From Lysobacter sp. M2-1 (lineage in GTDB: Bacteria > Pseudomonadota > Gammaproteobacteria > Xanthomonadales > Xanthomonadaceae), in contig NZ_JAKPBU010000001.1 in assembly GCF_022662495.1 (NCBI RefSeq), forward strand, positions 1,798,001 to 1,862,000: 64,000 bases of DNA, written 5' to 3'. Positions 14,957-23,981 of this stretch are shown piece by piece. Below the pieces are notes generated by a model that was given only the letters and a program-made list of their open reading frames with translations, ran no database searches and was not told the origin of the DNA. Every line of letters starts with the position of its first letter. Position 1 is the first letter of the stretch. The position numbers and the translations under genes were made by a program.

Positions 14957-17900
14957 CTACTCGTCACGCAGCACGATCCTTTCGACGATGTCCTTCTGCG
15001 CCTTGACCTGCGCATTGGTCGAGGCCGGATTGTTGGCCACCATCTCCGCCGTCAGGATCGCCGCTGCCCAGGTGGTGTCGGCCAAGCCGTCGCCATCGGT
15101 GTCGACCGGCGTGTCGAACGTCACCGCGCCGTTGGCGAAGTTCAGCCATGCCGCCAGCAGCTGTTCTCGCAACACGGTCAGGATCGGTGCCTTCGCTGGC
15201 GCATGCAGGATCTGCGCCGCATCGGCGCGCGTCAGCGGCGTGTCGAACACGGCGCTGAAGAACGTGACGATGTCCAGGTAGCACTGCAGTTGCGCGTCGC
15301 TGAAGTCGTTCGGCGGCTTCGGCCGGTACTGGTTCAACCACCAGCCGCTGCCCATCGACAGGTCGGCGTTGCCGGTCACCACCACGGCCGCTTCGTCGCT
15401 GGCCGATCCGCCATCGTCGTCGGCGACGCCCAGGCCGATCTGGTACAAGCAGGCGTCCGCATACAGGTGCGACTGCGCCAGGCTGACGTCCCTCGGCTGC
15501 ACGCTCGGGCTCTTGGCCGGATCGTTCGCCGGCGGGTTGACCAGGGAGACCTGCACGTCGTCCGGCGTACCGTCGTCCCAGGACCAGGTGAACGTCAGGT
15601 CGTCGCTGCCCGGGTCGGTCGCCGTGCCCGGTACTTCCAGCGATTCGCCGAGCTCAAGCACGAAGGCCTGCTTGCCGTTGTAGTCCTGCATGGCGCCGGT
15701 CTGGATCGCCACGGTCGGATCGACATTGTTCACCTGCGCCTGCGCGGTGTAGCAGACGTCCTGCGCATTGGGTGCGCCGCCGACAAGGTCCTGTCCGCAG
15801 ACCCGCACGTCGTAGGTGCCGTTGTCGCCGTACTGCTTCTGCACTTCGAAGCTGAACACCGCATCGGGCCGGTTGTTCTCCAGCGAACCGGTCAGCGCCG
15901 CGGCGCCGGCGCCATCGTCGAAATCGATGGTCGCGGTCAGCGGCTCCAGCCAGCCCGGGTCGGTGATCGTCCCGGAGATGGTGACGGTGCCGTGCTCGTC
16001 GATCGGTGAGATTGCGTCGATCGAGACCGTGGGCAGCACGTTGTCCACGGTGACCGTGGTGGTGGCGGTGTCGGTCAGGCCGAACTCGTCCGTGACCTGC
16101 ACGCCGACGGTGAACATGCCGTCCTGCCCGACGGTGCTGAAGTCCGCGGTGACGCCGGTGGCGTCGTCGTACTGGCCATCGTTGTCCAGGTCCCAGGCGT
16201 AGCTGAAGCTGCCGCTGGCGCTGGCATGCGAACCGGCCGTGGTGCCGGCCGCCGACAGCTGCACGTCGCTGCCTTCGTCGGTGGTGTACGGTCCGCCGGC
16301 GCTGGCCACCGGACTGCACACCGCCGGCGCGGTGAAGTCCTCGGTCGGCACCGCATGCAGGCCATTGGACACCGCGTCCTCGCCCATGCCGCGCTGCGCG
16401 AAGCTGGCCCACAGCGCGCAGAAGCTGGCGCTGCCGTTGTTGACCATGTCCGCGGCGAGGATGCCGTTGCGCGCGTCCAGGAATGTCGGCGTCGGGCCGT
16501 TGACGGTGCTGCGCATGCCATCGAGCACCAGCTGCGTGGTGGCGTTCAGGCCCAGCCGGGTGCGGATCAGATACATCGCCGCCGCCCAGATCTCGCCGTT
16601 GCGGTGCGGCGAGTTCACTCCGGTGCTGTAGTCGCCGTAGGTGTCGGGGTGGGTGTCGTAGGCGGAACTACGGATGCCGCGATCGGCGTTGCCGGTGACG
16701 TACTCGCCCACCGTGGTGTCGCCCCAGCGCAGCAGCGACAGCGTGTCGCTCCAGCCCTCGCCGAGCGAGCCGGCCTGGTTGGTGCCGCCACTGAGCGTGC
16801 CCGCCACCAGACGGTTGGAAACACCGTGGCCGTACTCGTGGGCGATCACGTCGCCGTCGAAGCTGCCGTCGCGGTATGGACGATTCGGCCGGATCCACAG
16901 GTACATCTGCATGCGCGCGGTGCTGCCGTCGGCGTTGGTGCCGAAGTTGGCGTTGTTGGCGCAGCGGATCGCCACCGGTGGATTGACGTCGTCGTCGACG
17001 CAGCCGAAGTCGATGCCATCGTGCGCCTCGGCCAGCACCGGATCGCCGTCGGCGCCGCCCAGGCCGAAGTTGTCGACCTGGAAGTTGCCCGAGGCCTCGT
17101 CGAAGCCGAAGCCGTACAGCCAGTCGTGCATGTCGTTGGTGTAGTGGAACAACTGGGTGATGGTCGCGTCGCGGTCGGCGGCGATCGCGGCGTCCCAGGT
17201 CGCCTGCGGGATGTCCTCGAAGTCGGTGCCGTCGGGCAGGCCGCGCCAGGCGTCGGTGAAGCCGAAGTCGAAGGTCTCGTCGTCGGGCGAGATCGGCTGG
17301 TAGTTCACGCTGTCGTTGTCGGCACGGTCCTGATAGGCGTTGACGTTGTTGCCCGAGGTCGTGGTCGCGCCGGGCACGATGGTCAGCCAGCCCGCGAAGC
17401 TGGACAGCTCGCGCGTGGGATCGGCGTCCGGATGCTGGCCGGTGAAGACCCGGCCCTCCTGCGCATGATCGTAGTTGCTCTGGCGCGACAGCGTGGCGCC
17501 GCTCTCGGCGTCGATCAGGGTCTCGTGCCAGGACTGGCCGCTGAGCTCGACGTCGGTCCGCCAGGCCAGGCGCAGGCTGCGGTCGCGCTCGATGAACCAC
17601 ACCAGTTCGGCGCCCAGCGGCGTCGGCTTGCGCAGTCCCTTGGCGGCGGTATTTTCGAAGCGATGCGTACCCTTGGCGAGCGTACGCGCGGCCGACGGTA
17701 GCGACAGGCGCGCGCCGCCGAGTGCGGCCGCGCGCTGCAGCGCGTCGGCCGCGGTCAGCCGCGGTTGACCACTGGTGCGCAGGCTGCCGGTGCGACCGCC
17801 GATGATCGCCAAGCGGCCTTCGGCATCGATGGTCGCGTTGATCAACGCGTTGTGCACGCGCAAGCCTTCGATCCGTTGCCCGATGCGCAGGTAATGCGCG

Positions 17901-18271
17901 CCACTTGCAGGCGAGGTGTAGTGCCTCTCCACCACCAGGGTGCGCACGTCGTTGGGCGCCAAAGCAAAGGCTGCGGCGTTGCGCCGGATGTAGTCGAATG
18001 CGATTGCCTCGGGCGTGCGGCCCGACGGCTTGGTCAGGAACCGCCCCTCGCGGTTGAAGATCGAGTGCCACTGCTGCTGCACGAAGCCGGCCGTCGCCGC
18101 GGCAAGCGGCCGCTTGTTCAGGGCGCCCGGTCCGATGCCGGCGGTCAACGCCGTGCCGGTAAGCAGCAGGCCGGAGGCCATCAATACGGCGCCGGCGGCG
18201 CCGAGTCCGGCACGCTTGCGTGCATCCGGATTCGTGACCCCTTTGCGGGGCGCGTGGTTGCGGGTTATCAC
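14957..18271 (-). CDS. Secreted M36 (fungalysin-type) metallopeptidase with PKD domains
   Basis: Zinc endopeptidase of family M36, 1104 residues. The GTG at 18271 is chosen because AAGGGAGA sits 8 bases before it and it yields a classic signal: Arg/Lys-rich start, then a hydrophobic stretch (about residues 22-45). A propeptide with FTP/PepSY character follows. The catalytic domain carries HEYGH at 478-482 and the third ligand in EGWSD (E505). After it come about three PKD-like Ig repeats (roughly 655-745, 745-850, 850-965; AGGPYTTDEGS opens the first) and a C-terminal domain of about 130 residues. It is transcribed divergently from the type II secretion operon, and its architecture is typical of proteins exported by that system. 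Confidence 0.93.
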   Translation of the reverse strand: MITRNHAPRKGVTNPDARKRAGLGAAGAVLMASGLLLTGTALTAGIGPGALNKRPLAAATAGFVQQQWHSIFNREGRFLTKPSGRTPEAIAFDYIRRNAAAFALAPNDVRTLVVERHYTSPASGAHYLRIGQRIEGLRVHNALINATIDAEGRLAIIGGRTGSLRTSGQPRLTAADALQRAAALGGARLSLPSAARTLAKGTHRFENTAAKGLRKPTPLGAELVWFIERDRSLRLAWRTDVELSGQSWHETLIDAESGATLSRQSNYDHAQEGRVFTGQHPDADPTRELSSFAGWLTIVPGATTTSGNNVNAYQDRADNDSVNYQPISPDDETFDFGFTDAWRGLPDGTDFEDIPQATWDAAIAADRDATITQLFHYTNDMHDWLYGFGFDEASGNFQVDNFGLGGADGDPVLAEAHDGIDFGCVDDDVNPPVAIRCANNANFGTNADGSTARMQMYLWIRPNRPYRDGSFDGDVIAHEYGHGVSNRLVAGTLSGGTNQAGSLGEGWSDTLSLLRWGDTTVGEYVTGNADRGIRSSAYDTHPDTYGDYSTGVNSPHRNGEIWAAAMYLIRTRLGLNATTQLVLDGMRSTVNGPTPTFLDARNGILAADMVNNGSASFCALWASFAQRGMGEDAVSNGLHAVPTEDFTAPAVCSPVASAGGPYTTDEGSDVQLSAAGTTAGSHASASGSFSYAWDLDNDGQYDDATGVTADFSTVGQDGMFTVGVQVTDEFGLTDTATTTVTVDNVLPTVSIDAISPIDEHGTVTISGTITDPGWLEPLTATIDFDDGAGAAALTGSLENNRPDAVFSFEVQKQYGDNGTYDVRVCGQDLVGGAPNAQDVCYTAQAQVNNVDPTVAIQTGAMQDYNGKQAFVLELGESLEVPGTATDPGSDDLTFTWSWDDGTPDDVQVSLVNPPANDPAKSPSVQPRDVSLAQSHLYADACLYQIGLGVADDDGGSASDEAAVVVTGNADLSMGSGWWLNQYRPKPPNDFSDAQLQCYLDIVTFFSAVFDTPLTRADAAQILHAPAKAPILTVLREQLLAAWLNFANGAVTFDTPVDTDGDGLADTTWAAAILTAEMVANNPASTNAQVKAQKDIVERIVLRDE

Positions 18272-18500
18272 CAGAACATCTCCCTTGTCGATTCGTCGTG
18301 CTCCCCTGCACACCAGCGAAACGAACGCGTCAGCATGGTGCGGCCACGCGGTCTGATCGGTAATCGCGAAGCGCAACCGGAATCACGTTTCGAAAACCGC
18401 AACATGGCGGCGCCGTCCTGCCCCCGCTGCGGTTTGCGTTTGGCTGGCGAATGCGCCGGGGCGACCTGTTAAAGTCAGCGTTCCGCAGCGGAGGTGGCGC

Positions 18501-20234
18501 GTGAACGCAGTCGTCGTGCCCAGCACCGGCATGCCAGCCGAAATCGATTCCAGCGCCGACGCGCGCATCGTGGCCGCCCTGCTCGAAAAAGGCCGGCTCA
18601 AGGACGCGGACCTGCAGCGCGCGCGTCGCCTGCAGGAGGAAACCGGCGGCAGCCTGCTGAGCCTGCTCGGGCGCCTGGGACTGGTGTCCGAGCGCGACCA
18701 TGCCGAAACCAGTGCCGCGGTGCTGGAACTGCCGCTGGTCAGCGCCAAGGACGCACCCGACCTGCCGCCCGAAGGTGTGGCGCTGTCGGTCAAGTTCCTG
18801 AAGCAGTTCCACCTGTGTCCGATCGAATGGACCGAGCACGAGGTCGGCGTGCTGATGGCCGATCCGCACGATGCCTATGCCCTGGACGCCGTGCAGCTGG
18901 CGGCGCAGCGCACACCCAAGGTCGCGGTGGCGCTGCGCAGCGAGATCGACGACCTGATCGAACGCTGGTACGGCCAGGGCCGCAGCGCCATGGGCGCGAT
19001 CGTGGAAACCGCCGACGGCGAGGGCGGCGGCGACCTGGACGACGTCGAGCATCTGCGCGACCTGGCCTCGGAAGCTCCGGTCATCCGCCTGGTCAACCTG
19101 GTCATCCAGCGGGCGGTGGAACTGCGCGCCTCGGACATCCACATCGAGCCGTTCGAGAACCGGCTGAAGGTGCGCTTCCGCATCGACGGCGTGCTGGAGG
19201 AGGGCGAGAGCCCGCCGGTCAACCTCACCGCCGCAGTGATCAGCCGCATCAAGATCATGGCCAAGCTCAATATCGCCGAGCGCCGTCTGCCGCAGGACGG
19301 CCGGATCATGCTGCGGGTGCAGGGCAAGGAGCTCGACCTGCGCGTGAGCACGGTGCCGACCGCGCACGGCGAATCGGTGGTGATGCGCCTGCTCGATCGC
19401 GAGACCGTGGTGTTCGACTTCCACAGGCTCGGCTTCACCGACGAGTTTTTGCCGCAGTTCCAGCACGTGCTGGCGCAGCCGCACGGCATCCTGCTGGTGA
19501 CCGGGCCGACCGGTTCGGGCAAGACCACCACGCTGTACACCGCTCTGAGCAAGCTCAACACGCCCAGCGTCAAGATCATCACGGTCGAGGATCCGGTCGA
19601 ATACCAGATCGAGGGCATCAACCAGATCCAGGCCAAGCCGCAGATCGGCCTGGATTTCGCCAATGCGCTGCGCAGCATCGTGCGCCAGGACCCGGACATC
19701 ATCATGATCGGCGAGATGCGCGACCTGGAAACCGCGCGCATCGCGATCCAGTCCGCGCTGACCGGACATCTCGTGCTAAGCACCCTGCACACCAACAACG
19801 CCGCCGGCGGCATCACCCGCATGCTCGACATGGGCGTGGAGGACTACCTGCTCACCTCCACGGTCAACGGCATCCTGGCGCAGCGCCTGGTGCGGCGGCT
19901 CGAGCAGACGCACGCGCAGCGTTACGCCGCTTCGCCCGAGGAAATCGAAAAGTTCGAATTGCGCCGGTTCCAGCCGCAGGGCGAGATATACCTCTACCGC
20001 CCCGGGTCGTCGCCGCTGTCGCCGACCGGCTACCTGGGGCGCACCACCATCGTCGAATTCCTGGTGATGGACGACGAACTGCGGCGTGCGGTGATGCGCC
20101 ACGCGGGCATGGGCGAACTCGAACAGCTGGCGCGCAAGGCCGGCATGCGCACCATGTACGAGGATGGCATCGTCAAGGCGCTGCGCGGCGAAACCACGAT
20201 CGAGGAAGTGCTGCGGGTCACTGAGGACGCCTGA
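18501..20234 (+). CDS. gspE: Type II secretion ATPase GspE (XpsE)
   Basis: Cytoplasmic hexameric ATPase that drives pseudopilus assembly in the type II secretion system. It is 577 residues. The N1E/N2E domains that bind GspL occupy about 1-160. Walker A is GPTGSGKTT at 335-343, the Asp box VEDPVEY follows, and Walker B lies in DPDIIMIGEMRD. The GTG start has GGAGGTGG at 18490-18497. The C-terminal region after ILAQRLVRRLEQ has no cysteine, so the four-Cys zinc element of many GspE proteins is missing. It is the first gene of the operon; gspF starts 3 bp after its stop. Confidence 0.97.
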   Translation: MNAVVVPSTGMPAEIDSSADARIVAALLEKGRLKDADLQRARRLQEETGGSLLSLLGRLGLVSERDHAETSAAVLELPLVSAKDAPDLPPEGVALSVKFLKQFHLCPIEWTEHEVGVLMADPHDAYALDAVQLAAQRTPKVAVALRSEIDDLIERWYGQGRSAMGAIVETADGEGGGDLDDVEHLRDLASEAPVIRLVNLVIQRAVELRASDIHIEPFENRLKVRFRIDGVLEEGESPPVNLTAAVISRIKIMAKLNIAERRLPQDGRIMLRVQGKELDLRVSTVPTAHGESVVMRLLDRETVVFDFHRLGFTDEFLPQFQHVLAQPHGILLVTGPTGSGKTTTLYTALSKLNTPSVKIITVEDPVEYQIEGINQIQAKPQIGLDFANALRSIVRQDPDIIMIGEMRDLETARIAIQSALTGHLVLSTLHTNNAAGGITRMLDMGVEDYLLTSTVNGILAQRLVRRLEQTHAQRYAASPEEIEKFELRRFQPQGEIYLYRPGSSPLSPTGYLGRTTIVEFLVMDDELRRAVMRHAGMGELEQLARKAGMRTMYEDGIVKALRGETTIEEVLRVTEDA

Positions 20235-20237
20235 TCG

Positions 20238-21455
20238 ATGCCCCTCTACCGCTACAAGGCGCTGAACTCACGCGGCGAGATGCTCGACGGCCAGATGGAG
20301 GCCGGCAGCGACGGCGAGGTGGTGCTACGCCTGCAGGAACAGGGCCATTTGCCGGTCGAAGCCAGGCTGGCGAGCGAGGGGGGCGGTGAGTCGGCATGGC
20401 GTGCGCTGTTCAAGCCCAAGCCGTTCGCGGGCCAGCGCCTGGTGCAATTCACCCAGCAGCTGGCGACCCTGCTCGGTGCAGGACAACCGCTGGATCGCGC
20501 GCTGACCATCCTGCTCGAGTTGCCGGAAGACGAGATCGCCCGTCGCACCATCACCGACATCCGCGACGCGGTGCGCGGCGGCGCAGCGTTGTCGACCGCG
20601 CTGGAGCGGCAGCACGGCACCTTCAGCAAGCTCTACATCAACATGGTGCGCGCCGGCGAGGCCGGGGGCAGCCTGCACGAGACCCTGGCGCGCCTGGCCG
20701 ATTACCTCGAGCGCAGCCGCGCCATGCGCGGGCGGGTGATCAATGCGCTGATCTACCCGGTGATCCTGCTGGCGATGGTGGGCCTGTCGCTGCTGTTCCT
20801 GCTGGGTTTCGTGGTGCCGCAGTTCGCCGCCATGTACGACAGCTTGGACGCGGAACTGCCGCTGTTCTCGAAGATCGTGGTGAACCTGGGCCTGTTCGTG
20901 CGCGACTGGTGGATCCTGCTGGTGGTGCTGCCGGCGCTGGCGCTGTGGTGGTTCGACCGCAAGCGGCGCGATCCCGCCTTCCGCGCGCGCCTGGACGCAT
21001 GGCTGCTGCGACAGAAGTTCGCCGGCCCGCTGGTGGCCAAGATCGAAACCGCGCGCCTGGCCCGCACCCTGGGCACCCTGCTGCGCAACGGGGTGCCGCT
21101 GCTGACCGCGCTGGGCATCGGCCGCAACGTGCTGGGCAACCGGGTGCTCGCCGACGCGGTCGAGGCGGCCGGGGACGAGGTCAAGAACGGTATCGGCCTG
21201 TCCACCGCCCTGGGCAGGAGCAAGGTGTTCCCGCGCCTGGCGCTGCAGATGATCCAGGTCGGCGAGGAATCCGGCGCGCTCGACAGCATGCTGCTCAAGA
21301 CGGCGGACACCTTCGACACCGAAACCGGCTTGGCCCTGGACCGGATGCTGGCGGCGCTGGTGCCGGTGGTGACGCTGTTGCTGGCGATGATCGTCGGCGT
21401 CGTCATCCTGGCGGTGCTGACCCCGATCTACGATCTGACCAATGTCATCGGATGA
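20238..21455 (+). CDS. gspF: Type II secretion inner-membrane platform protein GspF (XpsF)
   Basis: Polytopic inner-membrane protein at the centre of the assembly platform, thought to couple GspE to pseudopilin polymerisation. The 405 residues contain two T2SSF cytoplasmic repeat domains (about 70-190 and 270-395) and three membrane helices (about 170-190, 220-240, 375-395). FTQQLATLLGAGQPLDRAL and the matching LARTLGTLLRNGVPLLTAL mark the two repeats. The start MPLYRYKALNSRG is the standard GspF opening. Three bases separate it from gspE. A 93-bp gap before gspG is the largest in the E-N part of the operon. Confidence 0.97.
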   Translation: MPLYRYKALNSRGEMLDGQMEAGSDGEVVLRLQEQGHLPVEARLASEGGGESAWRALFKPKPFAGQRLVQFTQQLATLLGAGQPLDRALTILLELPEDEIARRTITDIRDAVRGGAALSTALERQHGTFSKLYINMVRAGEAGGSLHETLARLADYLERSRAMRGRVINALIYPVILLAMVGLSLLFLLGFVVPQFAAMYDSLDAELPLFSKIVVNLGLFVRDWWILLVVLPALALWWFDRKRRDPAFRARLDAWLLRQKFAGPLVAKIETARLARTLGTLLRNGVPLLTALGIGRNVLGNRVLADAVEAAGDEVKNGIGLSTALGRSKVFPRLALQMIQVGEESGALDSMLLKTADTFDTETGLALDRMLAALVPVVTLLLAMIVGVVILAVLTPIYDLTNVIG

Positions 21456-21548
21456 GGAAGCCGGGTCGCCGATGCCTGAAGGAACTCATGTCGCCGCCAT
21501 CGATCACAATAAGCAGCAGATGACCACAAAACCCAGAAGGATTTGTCC

Positions 21549-22058
21549 ATGCGTCGCACCCGTTCCCTGAATCGAGAATCCAGGCCCGAGCCGCTGAAAA
21601 GCAACGACCGTCGCCGATTCACTCCTGTCGGCCGTGGCGCCGGCACAATTCGCGTCGCAGCGGGACGTTATTCGCAGGGCGGCTTCAGCCTGATCGAGAT
21701 CATCCTGGTGGTGGTGCTGATCGGCGGCATCGTGGCCTTCGCCGCGACCCGCATCCTCGGCGGCGGCGATCGTGCCAAGGTCAACCTGGCCAGGGCCCAG
21801 GTGCAGACGCTGAGCGAGAAGGTGCAGCAGTTCGAAATGGATACCGGTGGGCTGCCCAACTCGCTCGAGGAACTGGTGTCCTCGTCCGGCGCCGGCTGGC
21901 TGGGACCGTATGCGAAGGAATCCGAACTCAAGGATCCCTGGGGCACCGCGCTGGAATACCGCATGCCCGGCGAAGGTCGCCCGTTCGATATCGTCAGCCT
22001 GGGCGCCGACCGCAGGGCCGGCGGCGAGAGCGTGGCGGCCGACATCCGTCTCGAATAA
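21549..22058 (+). CDS. gspG: Major pseudopilin GspG (XpsG) with unusually long leader
   Basis: Main subunit of the type II pseudopilus. The prepilin peptidase site is G45|FSLIE with the conserved Glu at +5, then the hydrophobic stem IILVVVLIGGIVAFAAT. The globular part has DTGGLPNSLEEL, GWLGPYAKESELKDPWG and YRMPGEGRPFDIVSLGAD, the calcium-loop pattern of GspG. The ATG at 21549 has AGAAGG 8 bases upstream; a TTG two codons earlier is possible. The predicted leader is 45 residues, basic and Arg-rich, against the usual 6-12. No start codon lies closer to the cleavage site in frame, apart from a rare ATT, so the long leader looks real unless there is a sequence error. Confidence 0.93.
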   Translation: MRRTRSLNRESRPEPLKSNDRRRFTPVGRGAGTIRVAAGRYSQGGFSLIEIILVVVLIGGIVAFAATRILGGGDRAKVNLARAQVQTLSEKVQQFEMDTGGLPNSLEELVSSSGAGWLGPYAKESELKDPWGTALEYRMPGEGRPFDIVSLGADRRAGGESVAADIRLE

Positions 22059-22071
22059 GGGCGGCCGCCAC

Positions 22072-22404
22072 ATGTACAGCGCAGCCTTCATCTGGGAACC
22101 GGGAACCTACGACGCCGAATTCCATCGGCTCAACGCGCTGATCGAGGAAGTCGCCCGTTCGCTGCCGGGATTCCTCGGCGTCGAGTCGTGGCAGGCGCCG
22201 GATGCGACCCGGCGTAATGCCACCTATTACTGGGATGATCTCGAGACCCTGAAAGCGTTCTCGACCCATCCCGTGCACCAGGAAGCCAAGCGCCAGTACG
22301 CGCGCTGGTACGCGGGCTACCACATCGTGGTGTCGCAGGTGATCCGCTCGTACGGCGATGCCGCATTCGCGCACATCACGCCGAACCAGCGTCGCGCGGC
22401 CTGA
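22072..22404 (+). CDS. Antibiotic-biosynthesis-monooxygenase-like (ABM fold) small protein
   Basis: A 110-residue soluble protein between two pseudopilin genes. FIWEPGTYDAEFHRLNALIEEVARSLPGFLG, ATYYWDDLETLKAFSTHPVH and QEAKRQYARWYAGYHIVVSQV follow the strand-helix-strand pattern of dimeric alpha/beta-barrel ABM proteins, in which the WDDLEALKAF..HP.H segment is recognisable. Some members are monooxygenases or haem oxygenases; many have no known substrate, and none is implied here. It has no signal or prepilin motif. It starts 13 bp after gspG, and gspH starts 22 bp after it, so it is transcribed as part of the secretion operon. Confidence 0.75.
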   Translation: MYSAAFIWEPGTYDAEFHRLNALIEEVARSLPGFLGVESWQAPDATRRNATYYWDDLETLKAFSTHPVHQEAKRQYARWYAGYHIVVSQVIRSYGDAAFAHITPNQRRAA

Positions 22405-22426
22405 AGCCGCGTCCGGACGCCACGGG

Positions 22427-22903
22427 ATGCGCCAGGTTTCCCGCTTCGCGCAGCGCGGCCCACGTGGGTTTTCGCTGCTGGAGATGCTGCTGGTGGTGGC
22501 GCTGATTGCCGCCGTCGGCGTGCTGACCGCGACCGCGCTGACCGGGGGCATGGACGGCATCCGCCTGCGCGCCGCCGCGAAGCAGGTGGCCGCGCAGCTG
22601 CGTTTCACCCGCGCGCAGGCGATCGCGACCGGTCGTCCGCAGCGTTTCATCATCGACCCGCGCGCACATGCCTGGACCGCGCCGAAACAGCGCAGCGGAC
22701 GCATCCACGAAAGCCTGGGCATCGTCTTTACCGGTGCGCGCGAAACACAGCCGGCGCGGGGCGTCGGTGCGATCGTGTTCTTCGCCGACGGCGCCTCCAC
22801 CGGCGGCCGTGTCCAGCTCAACGCGAAGCGCGCGGCCTGGAACGTGGACGTCAAATGGCTCACCGGCGAGGTGACCGTGCGCCGTGGCGAGGTGGGGCGG
22901 TGA
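22427..22903 (+). CDS. gspH: Minor pseudopilin GspH (XpsH)
   Basis: Minor pseudopilin of the type II system. The ATG at 22427 gives MRQVSRFAQRGPRG|FSLLEMLLVVALIAAVGVL, a 14-residue leader, the prepilin peptidase site and Glu at +5. The stem continues into LRAAAKQVAAQLRFTRAQAIATGRP, the GspH/FimT helix, and then IIDPRAHAWT with a beta-rich head. It is 158 residues, a normal size for the family. gspI begins inside its last codons (GTGA overlap), so translation of the two is likely coupled. Confidence 0.93.
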   Translation: MRQVSRFAQRGPRGFSLLEMLLVVALIAAVGVLTATALTGGMDGIRLRAAAKQVAAQLRFTRAQAIATGRPQRFIIDPRAHAWTAPKQRSGRIHESLGIVFTGARETQPARGVGAIVFFADGASTGGRVQLNAKRAAWNVDVKWLTGEVTVRRGEVGR

Positions 22904-23322
22904 GGGCGCAGCGCGGCTACACCCTGATCGAGGTGATCGTCGCCTTCGGCGTGCTTGCCCTCGGCCTGACCCTGCTGCTGGGGACCCTGTCCGGTGCGAC
23001 CCGGCAGGTGCGCAATGCGGACGATGCCGGTCGTGCAGCCCTGCACGCCCAATCGCTGCTGGACCAGGTCGGCGTAGGCGAGGTGCTGCAGCCGGGCCGG
23101 CGCGACGGCGAGTTCGAGCAGGGCCGCTATCGCTGGGTGCTCGATGTGCAACCGTATCGCGATCCAACTGCACCAGCGGCCGCACCCGTCGAGCTCGCCG
23201 CGCCGCAGCTCATGCAGCTGGCACTGACGGTGCAATGGGGCGAGGGCGCCCGCGAGCGCCTGCAGGTGCAGTCGCTAAGGCTGGTGGCACCGGATGCCGC
23301 CGCGGGCGTGGCGCTGCCATGA
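22900..23322 (+). CDS. gspI: Minor pseudopilin GspI (XpsI)
   Basis: Minor pseudopilin that with GspJ and GspK forms the tip complex of the pseudopilus. The GTG at 22900 overlaps the gspH stop by four bases and gives MRAQRG|YTLIEVIVAFGVLALGL, a 6-residue leader with +5 Glu. The 140-residue protein has the short head typical of GspI. GAGGTGGGG at 22888-22896 is a reasonable ribosome binding site. It ends in an ATGA overlap with gspJ. Confidence 0.92.
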   Translation: MRAQRGYTLIEVIVAFGVLALGLTLLLGTLSGATRQVRNADDAGRAALHAQSLLDQVGVGEVLQPGRRDGEFEQGRYRWVLDVQPYRDPTAPAAAPVELAAPQLMQLALTVQWGEGARERLQVQSLRLVAPDAAAGVALP

Positions 23323-23981
23323 GGGCTTGCCAGACCGCTTCCAGCAGGCAGGGCGGCTTCAGCCTGATCGAAGTGCTGCTGGCCACGGTGCTGTTGGCGG
23401 CAGGCCTCGCGCTGGCGTTTGCCAGCCTGCGTGCGGCGACCGGCACGACCCAGCGCGGCGAGAGCCTGGCCCAGCGCAGCGAACGCATGCGCGCGGTCGA
23501 GGGGTTCCTGCGCCGGCGCATCGCCGGCGCGCGCCCGATCCTGTTCGGCACCAACCTCGACAGCGGGCTGCAGGAGCGTTTCATCGGCGATGAGGCGCAC
23601 ATGCGCTTTGTCGCGGACACCCCCGACTATCTGGGCCGCGGCGGCCCGCACCTGCACGAACTGGCGGTCGAGGACCAGGGCGAAGGCGTGCGGTTGACCG
23701 TCGCGCTGACCATGGTCCAGGCCGGGACGCTGGTGCCCGAACGCCCGCCGCGACCCCCGGAGGCGTTGGTGGAAGACATGGACGAAATCCGCTTCCGCTA
23801 TCGCGCCATGACTGCCGACAACCGGCTCGGTGAATGGCAGGACACCTGGGAAGACGTCGAACGCATGCCGCTGCAGGTGCAGGTGCTGCTGCGCGACCGC
23901 GACGGGCGCGATTGGCCGGCCCTAATCGTGAGCCTGCCGCTGGCGAGCAGTTACACCGCGATGGCGGGGATGGGGCAGTGA
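23319..23981 (+). CDS. gspJ: Minor pseudopilin GspJ (XpsJ)
   Basis: Largest of the I-J-K tip pseudopilins after GspK. MRACQTASSRQGG|FSLIEVLLATVLLAAGLAL supplies the leader, peptidase site and stem. The head contains RMRAVEGFLRRRIAGARPILFG and MDEIRFRYRA, matching GspJ. It is 220 residues. The ATG overlaps the gspI stop (ATGA) and its own end overlaps the GTG of gspK, so the I-J-K genes are translationally chained, as suits subunits that assemble together. Confidence 0.93.
   Translation: MRACQTASSRQGGFSLIEVLLATVLLAAGLALAFASLRAATGTTQRGESLAQRSERMRAVEGFLRRRIAGARPILFGTNLDSGLQERFIGDEAHMRFVADTPDYLGRGGPHLHELAVEDQGEGVRLTVALTMVQAGTLVPERPPRPPEALVEDMDEIRFRYRAMTADNRLGEWQDTWEDVERMPLQVQVLLRDRDGRDWPALIVSLPLASSYTAMAGMGQ

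Noticed and set aside
16226-17701. A 491-codon plus-strand open frame inside the M36 protease gene
   Set aside because: Val/Gly/Arg-rich shadow frame; the minus-strand protease has signal, zinc motif and PKD repeats, so it is the real gene.
18272-18376. N-terminal extension of the M36 protease to the ATG at 18376
   Set aside because: It would put 35 residues before the signal peptide; the GTG at 18271 has a well-spaced ribosome binding site.
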